Below are positions 9,043-17,911 of a DNA stretch of 64,000 nucleotides, in pieces (positions within the stretch are counted from its first letter, which is position 1; every line of letters begins with the position of its first letter). The translations under genes were made by a program, and so were the position numbers. The notes under the pieces were generated by a model. It was given only the letters and a program-made list of their open reading frames with translations, was not told the origin of the DNA and did no database searches. This DNA is from Aquitalea aquatica (lineage in GTDB: Bacteria > Pseudomonadota > Gammaproteobacteria > Burkholderiales > Chromobacteriaceae): positions 62,001 through 126,000 of the forward strand of contig NZ_JACERN010000033.1 in NCBI RefSeq assembly GCF_013911085.1, written 5' to 3'.

Positions 9043-10689
9043 GTGCGCCCACGCTTGTTTTTTTGGCTGGCTACACTGGCCAGTTTGTTAGTTTCCTTGT
9101 CCGCATCGGCCATCACCACACCTGGCGGCAAACAGCCAAACCCGCCATTACAGCCAAATGAAGAAGCGACCCTGGTGGTATTCAATCGTCAGGTGATGAC
9201 CTTCAAGGCCGACTTTCTTGGTGCCCCGCCCGCGATACGGGCCGAGCGTGCCCATGCCTTGCTGGAAAACCTCCTTAGCAATGGCGAAGACCAGACCGTC
9301 TCGATCAAGAGCAATCCCGAAGGGCAGCTGGTCATGATAGGCAAGCGCATGGCATTTGCCGTCACGGCGGGGGATGCCGATCCGCTGCTGGGGCAGACGC
9401 CGGTCAGCGTAGCCCAGGAAGCGGCAAGCCAACTGAGCCAGGTCGTCAGCGAAACCCGTGAATCGCGCAATATGCACTCTATCCTGCTTGCCTGCCTGTA
9501 TGCGCTGGCAGCAACGGCCTGCTACCTGCTTTTGCTGTGGATCATCAGCAAAGTCCGGGTTTGGCTAGGCGCGCTATTGATGCGGCGGGCCGCACACCAG
9601 GTCAGGAAACTGCGCATTGGCAATACCCAGATTCTGGATATTCAGTATCTGCTGCCGGTGCTGGGACGCCTGCTGATTGTCCTGCACTGGCTGCTCATGG
9701 TGTTGCTGACCTATGAGTGGTTAAGTTTTGCTTTCCGGCAATTTCCCTACACCCGCCCCTGGGGCGAAAGCCTGAATGGCTATCTGATGGGCATTCTGGC
9801 GGAAGTATTTGGCAGCATTGTCTCCGCCATCCCGGGGCTGGGCATTGCACTGGTCATTTTTCTGTTGGCCCGACTTGGCAGCAAGCTCACGGGGCAGATA
9901 CTTGAACGCATGGCCCACGCCGATCAGCCTATCAGCTGGCTCACCCGGGAAACCATGCCAACGACCCGCCGCCTGTTCAGTATTGCCATCTGGCTGTTTG
10001 CCGTTGCGATGGCCTATCCCTATCTGCCCGGCTCACAGAGCGAGGCCTTCAAGGGACTCTCCGTCTTGCTGGGCATCATGGTGTCGCTGGGTAGTTCCAG
10101 CCTGGTCGGCCAGGGGGCTGCCGGGCTGATCCTGACCTATACCCGCACCCTGCGCCCCGGCGAATACGTGCGCATCGGCGAACATGAAGGCACCGTGGTC
10201 GCCATGGGAATGTTCACCACGCGCATTCGCACCGGGCTGGGCGAGGAGCTTTGCCTGCCCAATTCGATGATTACCGGCACGGTGACCAAAAACTACTCCC
10301 GTACCGTCAAGGGCGCGGGCTATATCATCGATACCACAGTCACCATCGGCTACGACACCCCGTGGCGGCAAGTGGAGGCCATGCTGCTCGAAGCCGCCAA
10401 ACTGACGCCAGGCATTCTGGAAACGCCGCCACCCTTTGTGTTTCAGACCGCCCTGTCGGATTTTTACCCGGAATACCGACTGGTAGCCCAGGCCATACCG
10501 GCACAGCCTCGCCCGCGTGCAGAAATCCTGACCATGCTGCATGCCAATATTCAGGATGTTTTCAATCGATACGATGTGCAGATCATGTCGCCGCACTACA
10601 TGGCCGATACCGCAGCGGCCAAGGTGGTAAAACCTGAGAACTGGTATCTGACGCCGGCAAGCCCGGACCAGTCCGCTGCGGATACCTAG
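9043..10689 (+). CDS. MscS-family mechanosensitive channel
   Basis: The start is a GTG with a strong upstream AGGGGAAG. The 548-residue protein has a signal peptide (SLSASAITT), a periplasmic domain to about residue 140, and transmembrane segments near 145-170, 200-230, 255-280 and 305-325. The MscS pore helix and beta domain follow (LLGIMVSLGSSSLVGQGAAG, then RTLRPGEYVRIGEHEGTV) and a C-terminal mixed domain (YIIDTTVTIGYDTPW). The G/A-rich pore helix and the PGEYV-x-I motif are typical of MscS. It should release solutes on membrane tension in the inner membrane. It converges with the amidohydrolase gene at 10761. A GTGGCG/CGCCAC hairpin without a T-run lies between them (10692-10714). Confidence 0.88.
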   Translation: MRPRLFFWLATLASLLVSLSASAITTPGGKQPNPPLQPNEEATLVVFNRQVMTFKADFLGAPPAIRAERAHALLENLLSNGEDQTVSIKSNPEGQLVMIGKRMAFAVTAGDADPLLGQTPVSVAQEAASQLSQVVSETRESRNMHSILLACLYALAATACYLLLLWIISKVRVWLGALLMRRAAHQVRKLRIGNTQILDIQYLLPVLGRLLIVLHWLLMVLLTYEWLSFAFRQFPYTRPWGESLNGYLMGILAEVFGSIVSAIPGLGIALVIFLLARLGSKLTGQILERMAHADQPISWLTRETMPTTRRLFSIAIWLFAVAMAYPYLPGSQSEAFKGLSVLLGIMVSLGSSSLVGQGAAGLILTYTRTLRPGEYVRIGEHEGTVVAMGMFTTRIRTGLGEELCLPNSMITGTVTKNYSRTVKGAGYIIDTTVTIGYDTPWRQVEAMLLEAAKLTPGILETPPPFVFQTALSDFYPEYRLVAQAIPAQPRPRAEILTMLHANIQDVFNRYDVQIMSPHYMADTAAAKVVKPENWYLTPASPDQSAADT

Positions 10690-10760
10690 CAAAGTGGCGA
10701 GCATGCAGCCCGCCACCCCATCGGCACAACCAGCTCAGCCCTGCTGTTTTGTCTGGCGCG

Positions 10761-12740
10761 TCAATGTGCTTCTGCCAGATTCTGGGCATAGGCAACCCCT
10801 GCCCCTTCCGCGATCACGCCCAGCTGGCAGTTTTCGGTATTGGCCGCCAGCGGATCAAGCGGATCGGACAAGGGCGCGGCATGGTGATACAGCGTGGCCA
10901 GTCTGGCTTTTACCGGCCCATCATCGCGCACCAGCGCACGCTTGTTTTCTGCCGGCACCGGATAGACCTTGCCTTCAAATACCGTTCCCCATACGGGAAT
11001 GTCCTTCAGCTTTTTGGGGTCCACCTGGTAAGGGTCCTGCTCCAGCACGGTCAGGTTGGCAATCTTGCCGGCCTTGATGCTGCCCAGCAGGTCCTCCTTG
11101 CGCCATGAGTAGGCCGCTTCAATCGTGATTGCCCGCAAGGCCACATCGACAGAAATCCGCTGTTCCGGTGCGGCTATCCGGCCACTGGGGGTCATGCGGT
11201 TGACGCCCGCCCAGGCCAGGTACAGGGGGTCGGAGGGTGCCATCGGCAAATCAGAGTGAAAAGAAAGATGCGGGGTATGCTTGATGATCGATGCATTGCG
11301 CACCATCAGGTCAGCGCGTTTCTTGCCCAAACCGTCGGCATACTTGTCGGCGAAACCCACCGGGTAGTAAGGATTCACGCTGAAAATTGCGCCATCTTTG
11401 GCCAAACGGGCGATCTGCGTCTCCGTGGAGTTGGCAAAATGCACCACGACAAAACGGTGGTCCTGCCGCGGATTTTCTTTCAGCCGCTTTTCCAGCGTCG
11501 CCAGCACAACCTCGGCCCCAAGGTCTCCATTCACATGGATGTGCAATTGGTAACCTGCATCCCAGAATAGCTTGGCGCGACGCTCCAGATCATCCGGATT
11601 GATCATCCACTCCCCATGGTGACCATCGGTATAAGGCTCTTTCATCTGCATCAACTGGGAAATGATCGCCCCATCCGCAAACAGTTTGATCTGTTTGGGG
11701 AAGAACATCAGCTTCTTGCCAGGAGCCTCGGGAGCCGAGGCTACCGTTTCTTCCACCACATCCAGCGCCTTGTCCATGCCTACCTGGTCGACAATACCGC
11801 GCCCATCCGCCAGGAAAGTGGAATACATCGGTGTATCTTTGGCACCCAGTATCTGCTCGTACAATTTCCACATTTCCGGGGTGACAATCGCGCCAGGCTC
11901 GTTATAGGCCGTCACCCCATTGGCGTGCTCATACGCCACCATCTGCTTCAGCCCGAAGGTCAGCCGCTCCGGTGTGGCCACAACTTTTAGAAAGCTCGGC
12001 AATACTTTGGTACTCATGAAGCCCTGCTCCCAGAAATGGCCTTCGGGGTAGTTGACCATCTGGCTGGCAGTCCCCTTGCCCAGAACATCCTGAGCCGAGA
12101 TATCCAGTAATTTGAGTGCCGCAGTATTCAAATACACCTCGTGGCAGGAGCGTTGCCAGATAATGATCGGACGGGTGCTGCTGATCTGGTCCAGAATCTG
12201 GCGATTCATTTTGCCATGCCACAGTTTGTGATAACCCCAGCTGACGAGCGGCTCATTCGGGTTGCTCATGTTCTTTTCTGCCGCTTTCAGGCGCGACATG
12301 TACTCTTCCGGCGTGTAGGCCGCCTTGATGCTGTGACCTGGCAAATTCCAGTCTTCGGTGGCGATGACCTCGGTTGCCAGCGTCAAGGCACCCAGCACCG
12401 GATGCAAATGCTGGTCGATAAAACCGGGCATGATGATCTTGTCTTTCAGGCTGTCATCAATACGCACCGGGCGCGCCCCGGCCAGCTTGGTCAGCTGGCT
12501 GACCGTTCCAGCACCAATAAACCGCTTACCACTTATCGCCACTGCCTCGGCCGTTTTTTGCGAAGCCTCCATGGTAATCACTTTTCTGGCCGGGAATATC
12601 ACCACTTCCTGCGCCGCCGCCGGGCCAGCCGGCTCGGCCAGCTCCTTGCCCAGCGCTTCATTCATCGAGCCATCTGCCAGGGCAATGTGGGCAAGGCCGC
12701 TCAAGGCAAATAAAACGCACGTTTTTTTGAGTGAATACAT
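10761..12740 (-). CDS. Secreted amidohydrolase, YtcJ/amidohydrolase_3 family
   Basis: The 659-residue protein has a signal peptide (LSGLAHIALADG), so it should act in the periplasm. The metal-dependent amidohydrolase barrel shows FIDQHLHP (H111/H113), a lysine in IKLFADGAIIS, LHIHVNGDLGA and the late FHSDLPM aspartate. The C-terminal composite beta-sandwich carries the usual GSIKAGKIANLTVLEQDP. Family members hydrolyse amide or imine bonds in unknown substrates. It lies downstream of a second secreted member (12946-14754) on the same strand. A terminator stands between the two genes, so they are transcribed at least partly apart. The pair probably arose by duplication or joint acquisition. 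Confidence 0.85.
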   Translation of the reverse strand: MYSLKKTCVLFALSGLAHIALADGSMNEALGKELAEPAGPAAAQEVVIFPARKVITMEASQKTAEAVAISGKRFIGAGTVSQLTKLAGARPVRIDDSLKDKIIMPGFIDQHLHPVLGALTLATEVIATEDWNLPGHSIKAAYTPEEYMSRLKAAEKNMSNPNEPLVSWGYHKLWHGKMNRQILDQISSTRPIIIWQRSCHEVYLNTAALKLLDISAQDVLGKGTASQMVNYPEGHFWEQGFMSTKVLPSFLKVVATPERLTFGLKQMVAYEHANGVTAYNEPGAIVTPEMWKLYEQILGAKDTPMYSTFLADGRGIVDQVGMDKALDVVEETVASAPEAPGKKLMFFPKQIKLFADGAIISQLMQMKEPYTDGHHGEWMINPDDLERRAKLFWDAGYQLHIHVNGDLGAEVVLATLEKRLKENPRQDHRFVVVHFANSTETQIARLAKDGAIFSVNPYYPVGFADKYADGLGKKRADLMVRNASIIKHTPHLSFHSDLPMAPSDPLYLAWAGVNRMTPSGRIAAPEQRISVDVALRAITIEAAYSWRKEDLLGSIKAGKIANLTVLEQDPYQVDPKKLKDIPVWGTVFEGKVYPVPAENKRALVRDDGPVKARLATLYHHAAPLSDPLDPLAANTENCQLGVIAEGAGVAYAQNLAEAH

Positions 12741-12876
12741 ACGGTGACTCCTGTATTAATCGCAATAGCCATTCATACGAAACGTATGGTTTTTCTAAGC
12801 CTTAGGTGAAGAGGCAAGACAAAATGGACTACCCTGCCTGGCATCCAGCAAAAGCCGGGGCGCGACCCTGCTTATG

Positions 12877-12910
12877 TAAAAAGCCCGCTCGCCTTGGCGT
12901 AGCGGGCCTT
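12877..12910 (-). terminator. Rho-independent terminator of the upstream amidohydrolase gene
   Basis: On the minus strand GCCCGCT and AGCGGGC pair (12883-12889 with 12901-12907) around a loop that itself contains CGCC-AAGGCG. The stem is followed by TTTTTA. It lies just after the stop of the 12946-14754 gene and before the start of the next gene. Confidence 0.8.
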
Positions 12911-12945
12911 ATCCAGCCATGGCTCTTGTGATGATGGCCTGTGGC

Positions 12946-14754
12946 TTAATAGGTATGGACGCAGGCGGGTATCAGTCCGCCACGCATCATGGTGGCACTG
13001 GCAAGGGTGAAGCAGCGATCCGAACCACTGCAGCTATTTGCCGCCTGGGTGGCCTGGCTGTCCGCCTGATAGATCACCTTGCCTTCCTTGATGGTGCGCA
13101 GTACCTGAATATCATTGATCTTCATCGGGTCGCCCTTCAGCGGGTTGGCCGACAGCACCACGAAATCGGCGGTCTTGCCCACCTCGATGGAGCCTTTGGA
13201 CCCTTCTTCAAAGTACTGGTAAGCCGCCCACAGGGTTTGGGTCTTCAGACCGACCAAGGGCGACACGCGGTGCTCGGGGCCGAGCACCGCACCAGAGCGC
13301 GTAACGCGGTTGACCGTGGCCGAATACACCCGCATGGCATTGGGGAAGGCCACCGGCGCATCATGGTGTGAGGTAAAAATCATGCCGCGTGCCAGCGCCC
13401 AGCCTGTCGGGGAAATATTCTGTGCGCGCTCGTCACCCAGCACCGAATTCTTGTGCCAGTCACCCCAGTAGAAAGTATGCATGGGGAAAAACGACGGCAT
13501 GATGTCCAGATCCTTGAAGGCCTGAACCTGGTCTTCCCGTGCGGTTTGCGCATGAATGGCCACGATGCGGCGATCACCCTTGCCAAACTTTTCCTCGGCC
13601 TTACGCACCGCATTGATGTATTGATCAATGGCCGCATCACCATTGACATGCGCCAGCAGCTGCCAATGATTCTTGAATGCCAGATCAACATATTTCTGTG
13701 CATCCGCATCACTCATGCTGGCGTAACCACGATAATCAGGCTTCTGGCCCTGGGGCGGGACGAAATACGGCTGGGTGAGCCAGGCTGTTTTACCCTGCGG
13801 CGAGCCATCCAGATTCAGTTTCGCCCCGGCTACGCGAAAACCATTATGGTAGGTTCGGGACAGATACGGCGCCTTGATGACCTCCTGTGCGCCCTGAATA
13901 TCGGGATAGGCCGCCACGTCGATTTTCAGCTTGCCCTTTTGCGCCAGCCCATACATGGTTTTAACCGAGTCTGGCGTGGCACGGCCTTCCTGCGCCGTGG
14001 TGTAGCCAAAGCGGGTATACAGATCCATGCCCGCTTTGAAGATCATTTCATTGTCTTTGGGGCTGAGTTTGGCAAATAGCGGAATCAGCACCCGGAAGAA
14101 GGCCATTTCCTCCAGAACACCATCAGGCTCCGGGCTGCCTGCGCGGCGGCGGATCTTGCCACCTGCCGGGTCGGCGCTGCTCGCACCATAGCCGACCATG
14201 GCCAGTGCCTTGCTGTTCATGGCCGCAAGATGACCCGACTGGTGAATGATGATGACCGGAAGGTCTTTGGAAACAGCATCAAGCTCATCGCGGGTGGGGT
14301 GGCGCTGCTCGGCCAGCTGGGAGTCGTCATAACCGAAACCGAAAATCACACCCAGCTTCTTGTTTTGTGGCTCGGCGGCCCATTCACGCAAGGTCTGCTG
14401 CAAGGCGGGTATGCTGTTTACCTTGCCATCCGGCTGGGGCAGCAAGTTGGCTGACAGGGCTTGCACGCCGGTATTGAATACATGGCCATGAGCATCGATA
14501 AAACCCGGAATAAGGGTTTTGCCCTGCAAATCAACCATCTTGGTTTGGCTGCCTTTGAGCTTGAATAACTCATCTTTCGCCCCCACCGCGATGATCTTGC
14601 CATTTTTTACTGCAACAGCCTCTGCGCCAGGTTGCAGCTCATTGACCGTCACGATATCGCCGCCGCTATAGATGATGTCGGCAAAGGGAGCGGCCAAGAC
14701 CATGCAAGATGATGAAGAAATCAACAGACCTGCAGCAATATAACCAAGCCTCAT
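12946..14754 (-). CDS. Secreted amidohydrolase, YtcJ/amidohydrolase_3 family
   Basis: This 602-residue protein has a signal peptide ending near AAPFADI. Metal ligands are visible in FIDAHGHVF (H89/H91), with the lysine in GAKLNLDGSPQGKTAWL, the histidine in LLAHVNGDAAIDQY and the late FTSHHDAPVAFP motif. The C-terminal part has SIEVGKTADFVVLSANP. It resembles bacterial exported predicted TIM-barrel enzymes of the YtcJ group, whose substrate is not visible. After the normal end of the fold there is an extra Cys-containing tail (NSCSGSDRCFTLASATMMRG). A divergent intergenic region of about 400 bases separates it from the zinc-related operon. Confidence 0.85.
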   Translation of the reverse strand: MRLGYIAAGLLISSSSCMVLAAPFADIIYSGGDIVTVNELQPGAEAVAVKNGKIIAVGAKDELFKLKGSQTKMVDLQGKTLIPGFIDAHGHVFNTGVQALSANLLPQPDGKVNSIPALQQTLREWAAEPQNKKLGVIFGFGYDDSQLAEQRHPTRDELDAVSKDLPVIIIHQSGHLAAMNSKALAMVGYGASSADPAGGKIRRRAGSPEPDGVLEEMAFFRVLIPLFAKLSPKDNEMIFKAGMDLYTRFGYTTAQEGRATPDSVKTMYGLAQKGKLKIDVAAYPDIQGAQEVIKAPYLSRTYHNGFRVAGAKLNLDGSPQGKTAWLTQPYFVPPQGQKPDYRGYASMSDADAQKYVDLAFKNHWQLLAHVNGDAAIDQYINAVRKAEEKFGKGDRRIVAIHAQTAREDQVQAFKDLDIMPSFFPMHTFYWGDWHKNSVLGDERAQNISPTGWALARGMIFTSHHDAPVAFPNAMRVYSATVNRVTRSGAVLGPEHRVSPLVGLKTQTLWAAYQYFEEGSKGSIEVGKTADFVVLSANPLKGDPMKINDIQVLRTIKEGKVIYQADSQATQAANSCSGSDRCFTLASATMMRGGLIPACVHTY

Positions 14755-15161
14755 GCCAATCTCCCAAATAAATTCATGAAAAATGAATTAATTAGATAAT
14801 AAAGTCAAACTTTAGCAAAATTTTCGCACAATATTCTAAAAATTACGATTGCAATAATATTTGCTGATGTATTATTCATTGCAAATACAACAACAGGATA
14901 TCCCTCAGCCTGATGTATCGATTAGTGCTGCACGCCGCAGTGCCAAGCAGCAGTAACGACATGGCGCAAAACTTGCCGGCAGCATCAAATCAGCACACAG
15001 ACACAAGCATCTTTGCAGCAAGACATACTCGTTGGCACTATCGCTGAACACACCACTATATGCCAATATTATTTTCCATTCTGATGGCAAGTTCACTTGA
15101 TCATAGTCATCACATTTTTTGATAGCGACCGTCCGACATCATCTGACCAACAAGGATAGCC
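14755..15161. promoter_or_regulatory. Divergent AT-rich promoter region with inverted repeats
   Basis: The region lies between the minus-strand amidohydrolase and the plus-strand zinc-type operon. It is very AT-rich near 14760-14900. A perfect 7-bp inverted repeat AATTCAT-GAAAA-ATGAATT lies just upstream of the amidohydrolase start. An imperfect one pairs TTGCAATAATA with TATTATTCATTGCAA (about 14850-14885). Either could be an operator, but neither matches the TGTTAT-type Zur site I would expect for a zinc operon. Confidence 0.4.
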
Positions 15162-15992
15162 ATGGCCTTATCTCACAAACACAAATCTGGCGGTCATTCT
15201 GTGCTTGCCTTGCTTGGGCTGACTCTTGGCCTGGCCAGCAGCCAGGGGCAAGCTGCCGACAACGATCTGGATCTGGCCAACAGCCTGAGCAATCCGGTAG
15301 CCGCCATGATCAGCGTCCCCTTGCAGTTCAACTACGATGCAAAAATCGGTCCGCAACGCGACGGCAGCCGCACCCAGTTGAACCTGCAGCCGGTAGTCCC
15401 GTTTACCGTCAATGAAAACTGGAACCTGATTTCCAGAACCATTGTGCCACTGGTAAGCCAAACGGATATTTCACCAGGATCCGGCACACAAACGGGGCTG
15501 GGTGATATCAGCCAGAGCCTGTTTTTTTCACCCAGGCAGTTGAGCGACGATGGTGTGATCTGGGGAGCCGGGCCGGTTTTCCTGCTGCCAACGGGCAGTG
15601 AGCCTGAGCTGACTGCCCGCAAATGGGGAGCCGGGCCAAGCGGCGTGGTACTGCGCCAGTCGCATGGCTGGACATATGGCATTCTGGCCAACCATGTCTG
15701 GTCGGTGGCCGGATCACAAAACCGCGACGGTATCAGCGCAACATTTGTGCAACCCTTCCTCAGCTTCACGACTCCGGATGCCTGGACTTACGCAATTAAT
15801 ACCGAATCGACATACGACTGGAAGCATTCGCAATGGTCTGTCCCGGTCAATGTCAATGCATCCAAACTACTGAAGCTGGGTGGCATGCCTGTGAGTATTG
15901 GCGGCGGTCTGCATTACTGGGTCGAAAGCCCTGATACCGCCCCCCATGGCTGGGGTGTACGCACCACCATCACCCTGCTGTTCCCTAACTGA
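15162..15992 (+). CDS. Outer-membrane transporter-like beta-barrel (phenol MetA-pathway/neuromedin-U type)
   Basis: The 276-residue exported protein has a signal peptide (LGLASSQGQAAD), followed by alternating amphipathic strands and a C-terminal Phe/Asn pair (LLFPN). The segment PVVPFTVNENWNLISRTIVP and the TGLGDISQSLFFSP motif are characteristic of the outer-membrane transporter family annotated as MetA-pathway or neuromedin-U-like. It heads a plus-strand gene series through 19163, and the DUF3299 gene starts only 5 bases after its stop. By context it may be the outer-membrane part of the zinc-linked system. The transported substrate is not visible. Confidence 0.75.
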   Translation: MALSHKHKSGGHSVLALLGLTLGLASSQGQAADNDLDLANSLSNPVAAMISVPLQFNYDAKIGPQRDGSRTQLNLQPVVPFTVNENWNLISRTIVPLVSQTDISPGSGTQTGLGDISQSLFFSPRQLSDDGVIWGAGPVFLLPTGSEPELTARKWGAGPSGVVLRQSHGWTYGILANHVWSVAGSQNRDGISATFVQPFLSFTTPDAWTYAINTESTYDWKHSQWSVPVNVNASKLLKLGGMPVSIGGGLHYWVESPDTAPHGWGVRTTITLLFPN

Positions 15993-15997
15993 TTTGA

Positions 15998-16672
15998 ATG
16001 ATTGATATGCATATCAAAGCAATCAGGCAGGCTGCTGCCCTATTAGCTGTATTGCTGCTGAGCGCTAACCTGCAGGCAGCGGATGCCAGGCATGTCAGAT
16101 GGGCCGATTTGCAGCCCGACGCGCCAGCACTGCGCAGCAGGCTGAGCAGCTTTGACAAGGCGCAAAAAGCCCGCCTGATGCGCGCCATAGAGCAGCAACA
16201 ATTGAATGACTGGCTTCGTGAAGGCCGGGTAAAACCACCGGATCTGACAGCAAGAGACACGCAACTGCTCCAGGAAAACCTCAAGGACCTGATGCCACTG
16301 GTCAGCCAGGTGAATGCCTTTGAAAAAAAACGCAATGAAGAAATGGTAAGCGCGCTCAATGGCCAGGGCATTGAACTGGATGGCTACTTGCTCCCGCTGA
16401 AACAATCTGGCAAAAAAATTACCGAATTTTTATTGGTACCGGTGGTGGGTGCCTGCATTCATGTCCCGCCGCCACCTGCCAATCAGATGGTGGTGGTGGC
16501 TTACCCGCAGGGGTATGTGGTCAGCAATGACCTGTTTGCGCCGGTCACCATTACCGGAAAACTGCAGCTAAAGAGTAGCAAAGCCAATCTTTATCTGGTG
16601 GATGGCTCGTCAGACATCAATGTTGGCTACAGCATGGTGGCCGATAGCGTGCGCGAAATGAAGAAACCATAA
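15998..16672 (+). CDS. DUF3299 periplasmic protein of zinc-uptake-like operon
   Basis: The 224-residue exported protein has a signal peptide ending near NLQAAD. The C-terminal DUF3299 core shows ELDGYLLPLKQSGKKITEFL, then LVPVVGACIHVPPPPANQMV. The GAC-x-H-x-P-P-P-P motif is the family signature and a plausible metal site. Genes of this family are often linked to DUF2796 (ZrgA) and a MacB-like ABC pair, as here and in the zinc-regulated zrg operon of Vibrio. It is 5 bases after the outer-membrane gene and 2 bases before the frame of the zrgA-like gene, so cotranscription is very likely. Confidence 0.85.
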   Translation: MIDMHIKAIRQAAALLAVLLLSANLQAADARHVRWADLQPDAPALRSRLSSFDKAQKARLMRAIEQQQLNDWLREGRVKPPDLTARDTQLLQENLKDLMPLVSQVNAFEKKRNEEMVSALNGQGIELDGYLLPLKQSGKKITEFLLVPVVGACIHVPPPPANQMVVVAYPQGYVVSNDLFAPVTITGKLQLKSSKANLYLVDGSSDINVGYSMVADSVREMKKP

Positions 16673-16692
16673 GCATGGAGAACGGCTGCACC

Positions 16693-17184
16693 ATGAAACG
16701 GTTCATAAGCTGCATATTGCTGGGCATGCTGCCTATCATCAGCCAGGCGGAAGATCATGCCGCTCACGTCCATGGTGTTGGCCAGCTGGACATCGCCATC
16801 GAGGACAACAAGCTGGTGATTGCACTGGATGGACCGGCAGACAATCTTCTGGGCTTTGAACACGCCCCGAAGACCGCACAGGAAAAAGCCACCTTGCAAG
16901 AAGTCAGCCGCAAAATGCAGGATGTGCGCAAGCTGTTTGTACCGAATGCGTCGGCCGGCTGCCGGCTTAGCCAGCAGACGGTACAAATGCCCGAATTCAA
17001 GGCATCCGGTCATAGTGAGATCGAGGCCGAATACGACTTTGTCTGCACGGCAGTACCACAAGAGATTACGCTCACCGCGTGGGCACACTTCCCCCGCTAT
17101 AAAAAAATGGTGGTCAATCTGGCACTGCCCGGCAGACAGAAGCAGCTAACCCTGCTACCTGGGCAGAAGCTGAGCCTGAAATAA
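16693..17184 (+). CDS. zrgA: DUF2796/ZrgA-type periplasmic zinc-binding protein
   Basis: The start at the second ATG (16693) gives a clean signal peptide (MKRFISCILLGMLPIISQAE); an upstream in-frame ATG at 16675 would add six residues. The mature protein begins with the family signature DHAAHVHGVGQLDIA. It has two C-terminal half cysteines (SAGCRLS, YDFVC) and ends in a beta-rich region. ZrgA is described as the periplasmic part of an ABC zinc uptake system in Vibrio. Unlike that protein, no long histidine-rich loop is visible here, so metal capacity may be lower. It sits between DUF3299 and the ABC ATPase. Confidence 0.8.
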   Translation: MKRFISCILLGMLPIISQAEDHAAHVHGVGQLDIAIEDNKLVIALDGPADNLLGFEHAPKTAQEKATLQEVSRKMQDVRKLFVPNASAGCRLSQQTVQMPEFKASGHSEIEAEYDFVCTAVPQEITLTAWAHFPRYKKMVVNLALPGRQKQLTLLPGQKLSLK

Positions 17185-17194
17185 GCCTGCCACT

Positions 17195-17911
17195 ATGCAA
17201 GACGCCACCCCCGGTCAAACCGCAGCATTGATCCAGGTAGCGGGCCTTGAGTTTGCCTGGCCCGGCACCAAGCAGCCGGTATTGCACATCCCGTCCTTTT
17301 CCCTGAAGCCGGCAGAACGGTTGTTTTTGCACGGCCCGAGTGGCAGCGGCAAAAGTACCTTCCTGTCCTTGCTCACCGGGATTCACCTGCCACAAGCCGG
17401 CAGCATCAGCATCCTGGGGCAAAACCTGGCTGCACTCTCTGGCGGCGGGCGCGATCAGTTCCGCGCCAGCCATCTGGGTTATGTTTTCCAGCAGTTCAAT
17501 CTGCTCCCCTACCTGTCGGTCATCGACAACGTCATGCTGCCTTGCCGCTTTTCCCGGCTACGCAGGGAGCGGGCCAACGATGTGCGGGCCCAGGCCTTGC
17601 ATTTACTGGAAAGGCTCGATTTGCTGACTGTACGCAACAAACCATCCACGGCACTTTCGGTAGGTCAGCAGCAACGCGTGGCGCTGGCACGAGCCTTGAT
17701 CGGCGCACCGGAAATCCTGATTGCCGATGAACCCACCTCGGCGCTGGATGCCGAACGACGCAATGCCTTTATCGAACTGTTGTTTGAGTGTGCCGAGGAA
17801 AATGAAACGGCGGTCTTGCTGGCCAGTCACGATCAGCACTTGGCCACTGCCTTTGACCGCAGTATCAGCCTTGCTGAAATCAATCACGCCACGGTAAACC
17901 GCCATGTTTAG
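17195..17911 (+). CDS. ABC transporter ATPase (LolD/MacB-type) of zinc operon
   Basis: The 238-residue ATPase has Walker A GPSGSGKST (residues 47-55), Q-loop in FQQFNLLPYL, signature LSVGQQQRVALARAL (V for the usual G) and Walker B ILIADEPTSALD followed by the H-loop LLASHDQ. This belongs to the class that pairs with FtsX/MacB-like permeases rather than classical importers. The permease start overlaps its last 8 bases. With DUF2796 and DUF3299 it forms the zrg-type set implicated in zinc acquisition. The direct role is inferred from context. Confidence 0.88.
   Translation: MQDATPGQTAALIQVAGLEFAWPGTKQPVLHIPSFSLKPAERLFLHGPSGSGKSTFLSLLTGIHLPQAGSISILGQNLAALSGGGRDQFRASHLGYVFQQFNLLPYLSVIDNVMLPCRFSRLRRERANDVRAQALHLLERLDLLTVRNKPSTALSVGQQQRVALARALIGAPEILIADEPTSALDAERRNAFIELLFECAEENETAVLLASHDQHLATAFDRSISLAEINHATVNRHV

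Noticed and set aside
14755-15161. Zur box before the zinc-type operon
   Set aside because: No TGTTAT...ATAACA-like palindrome found.
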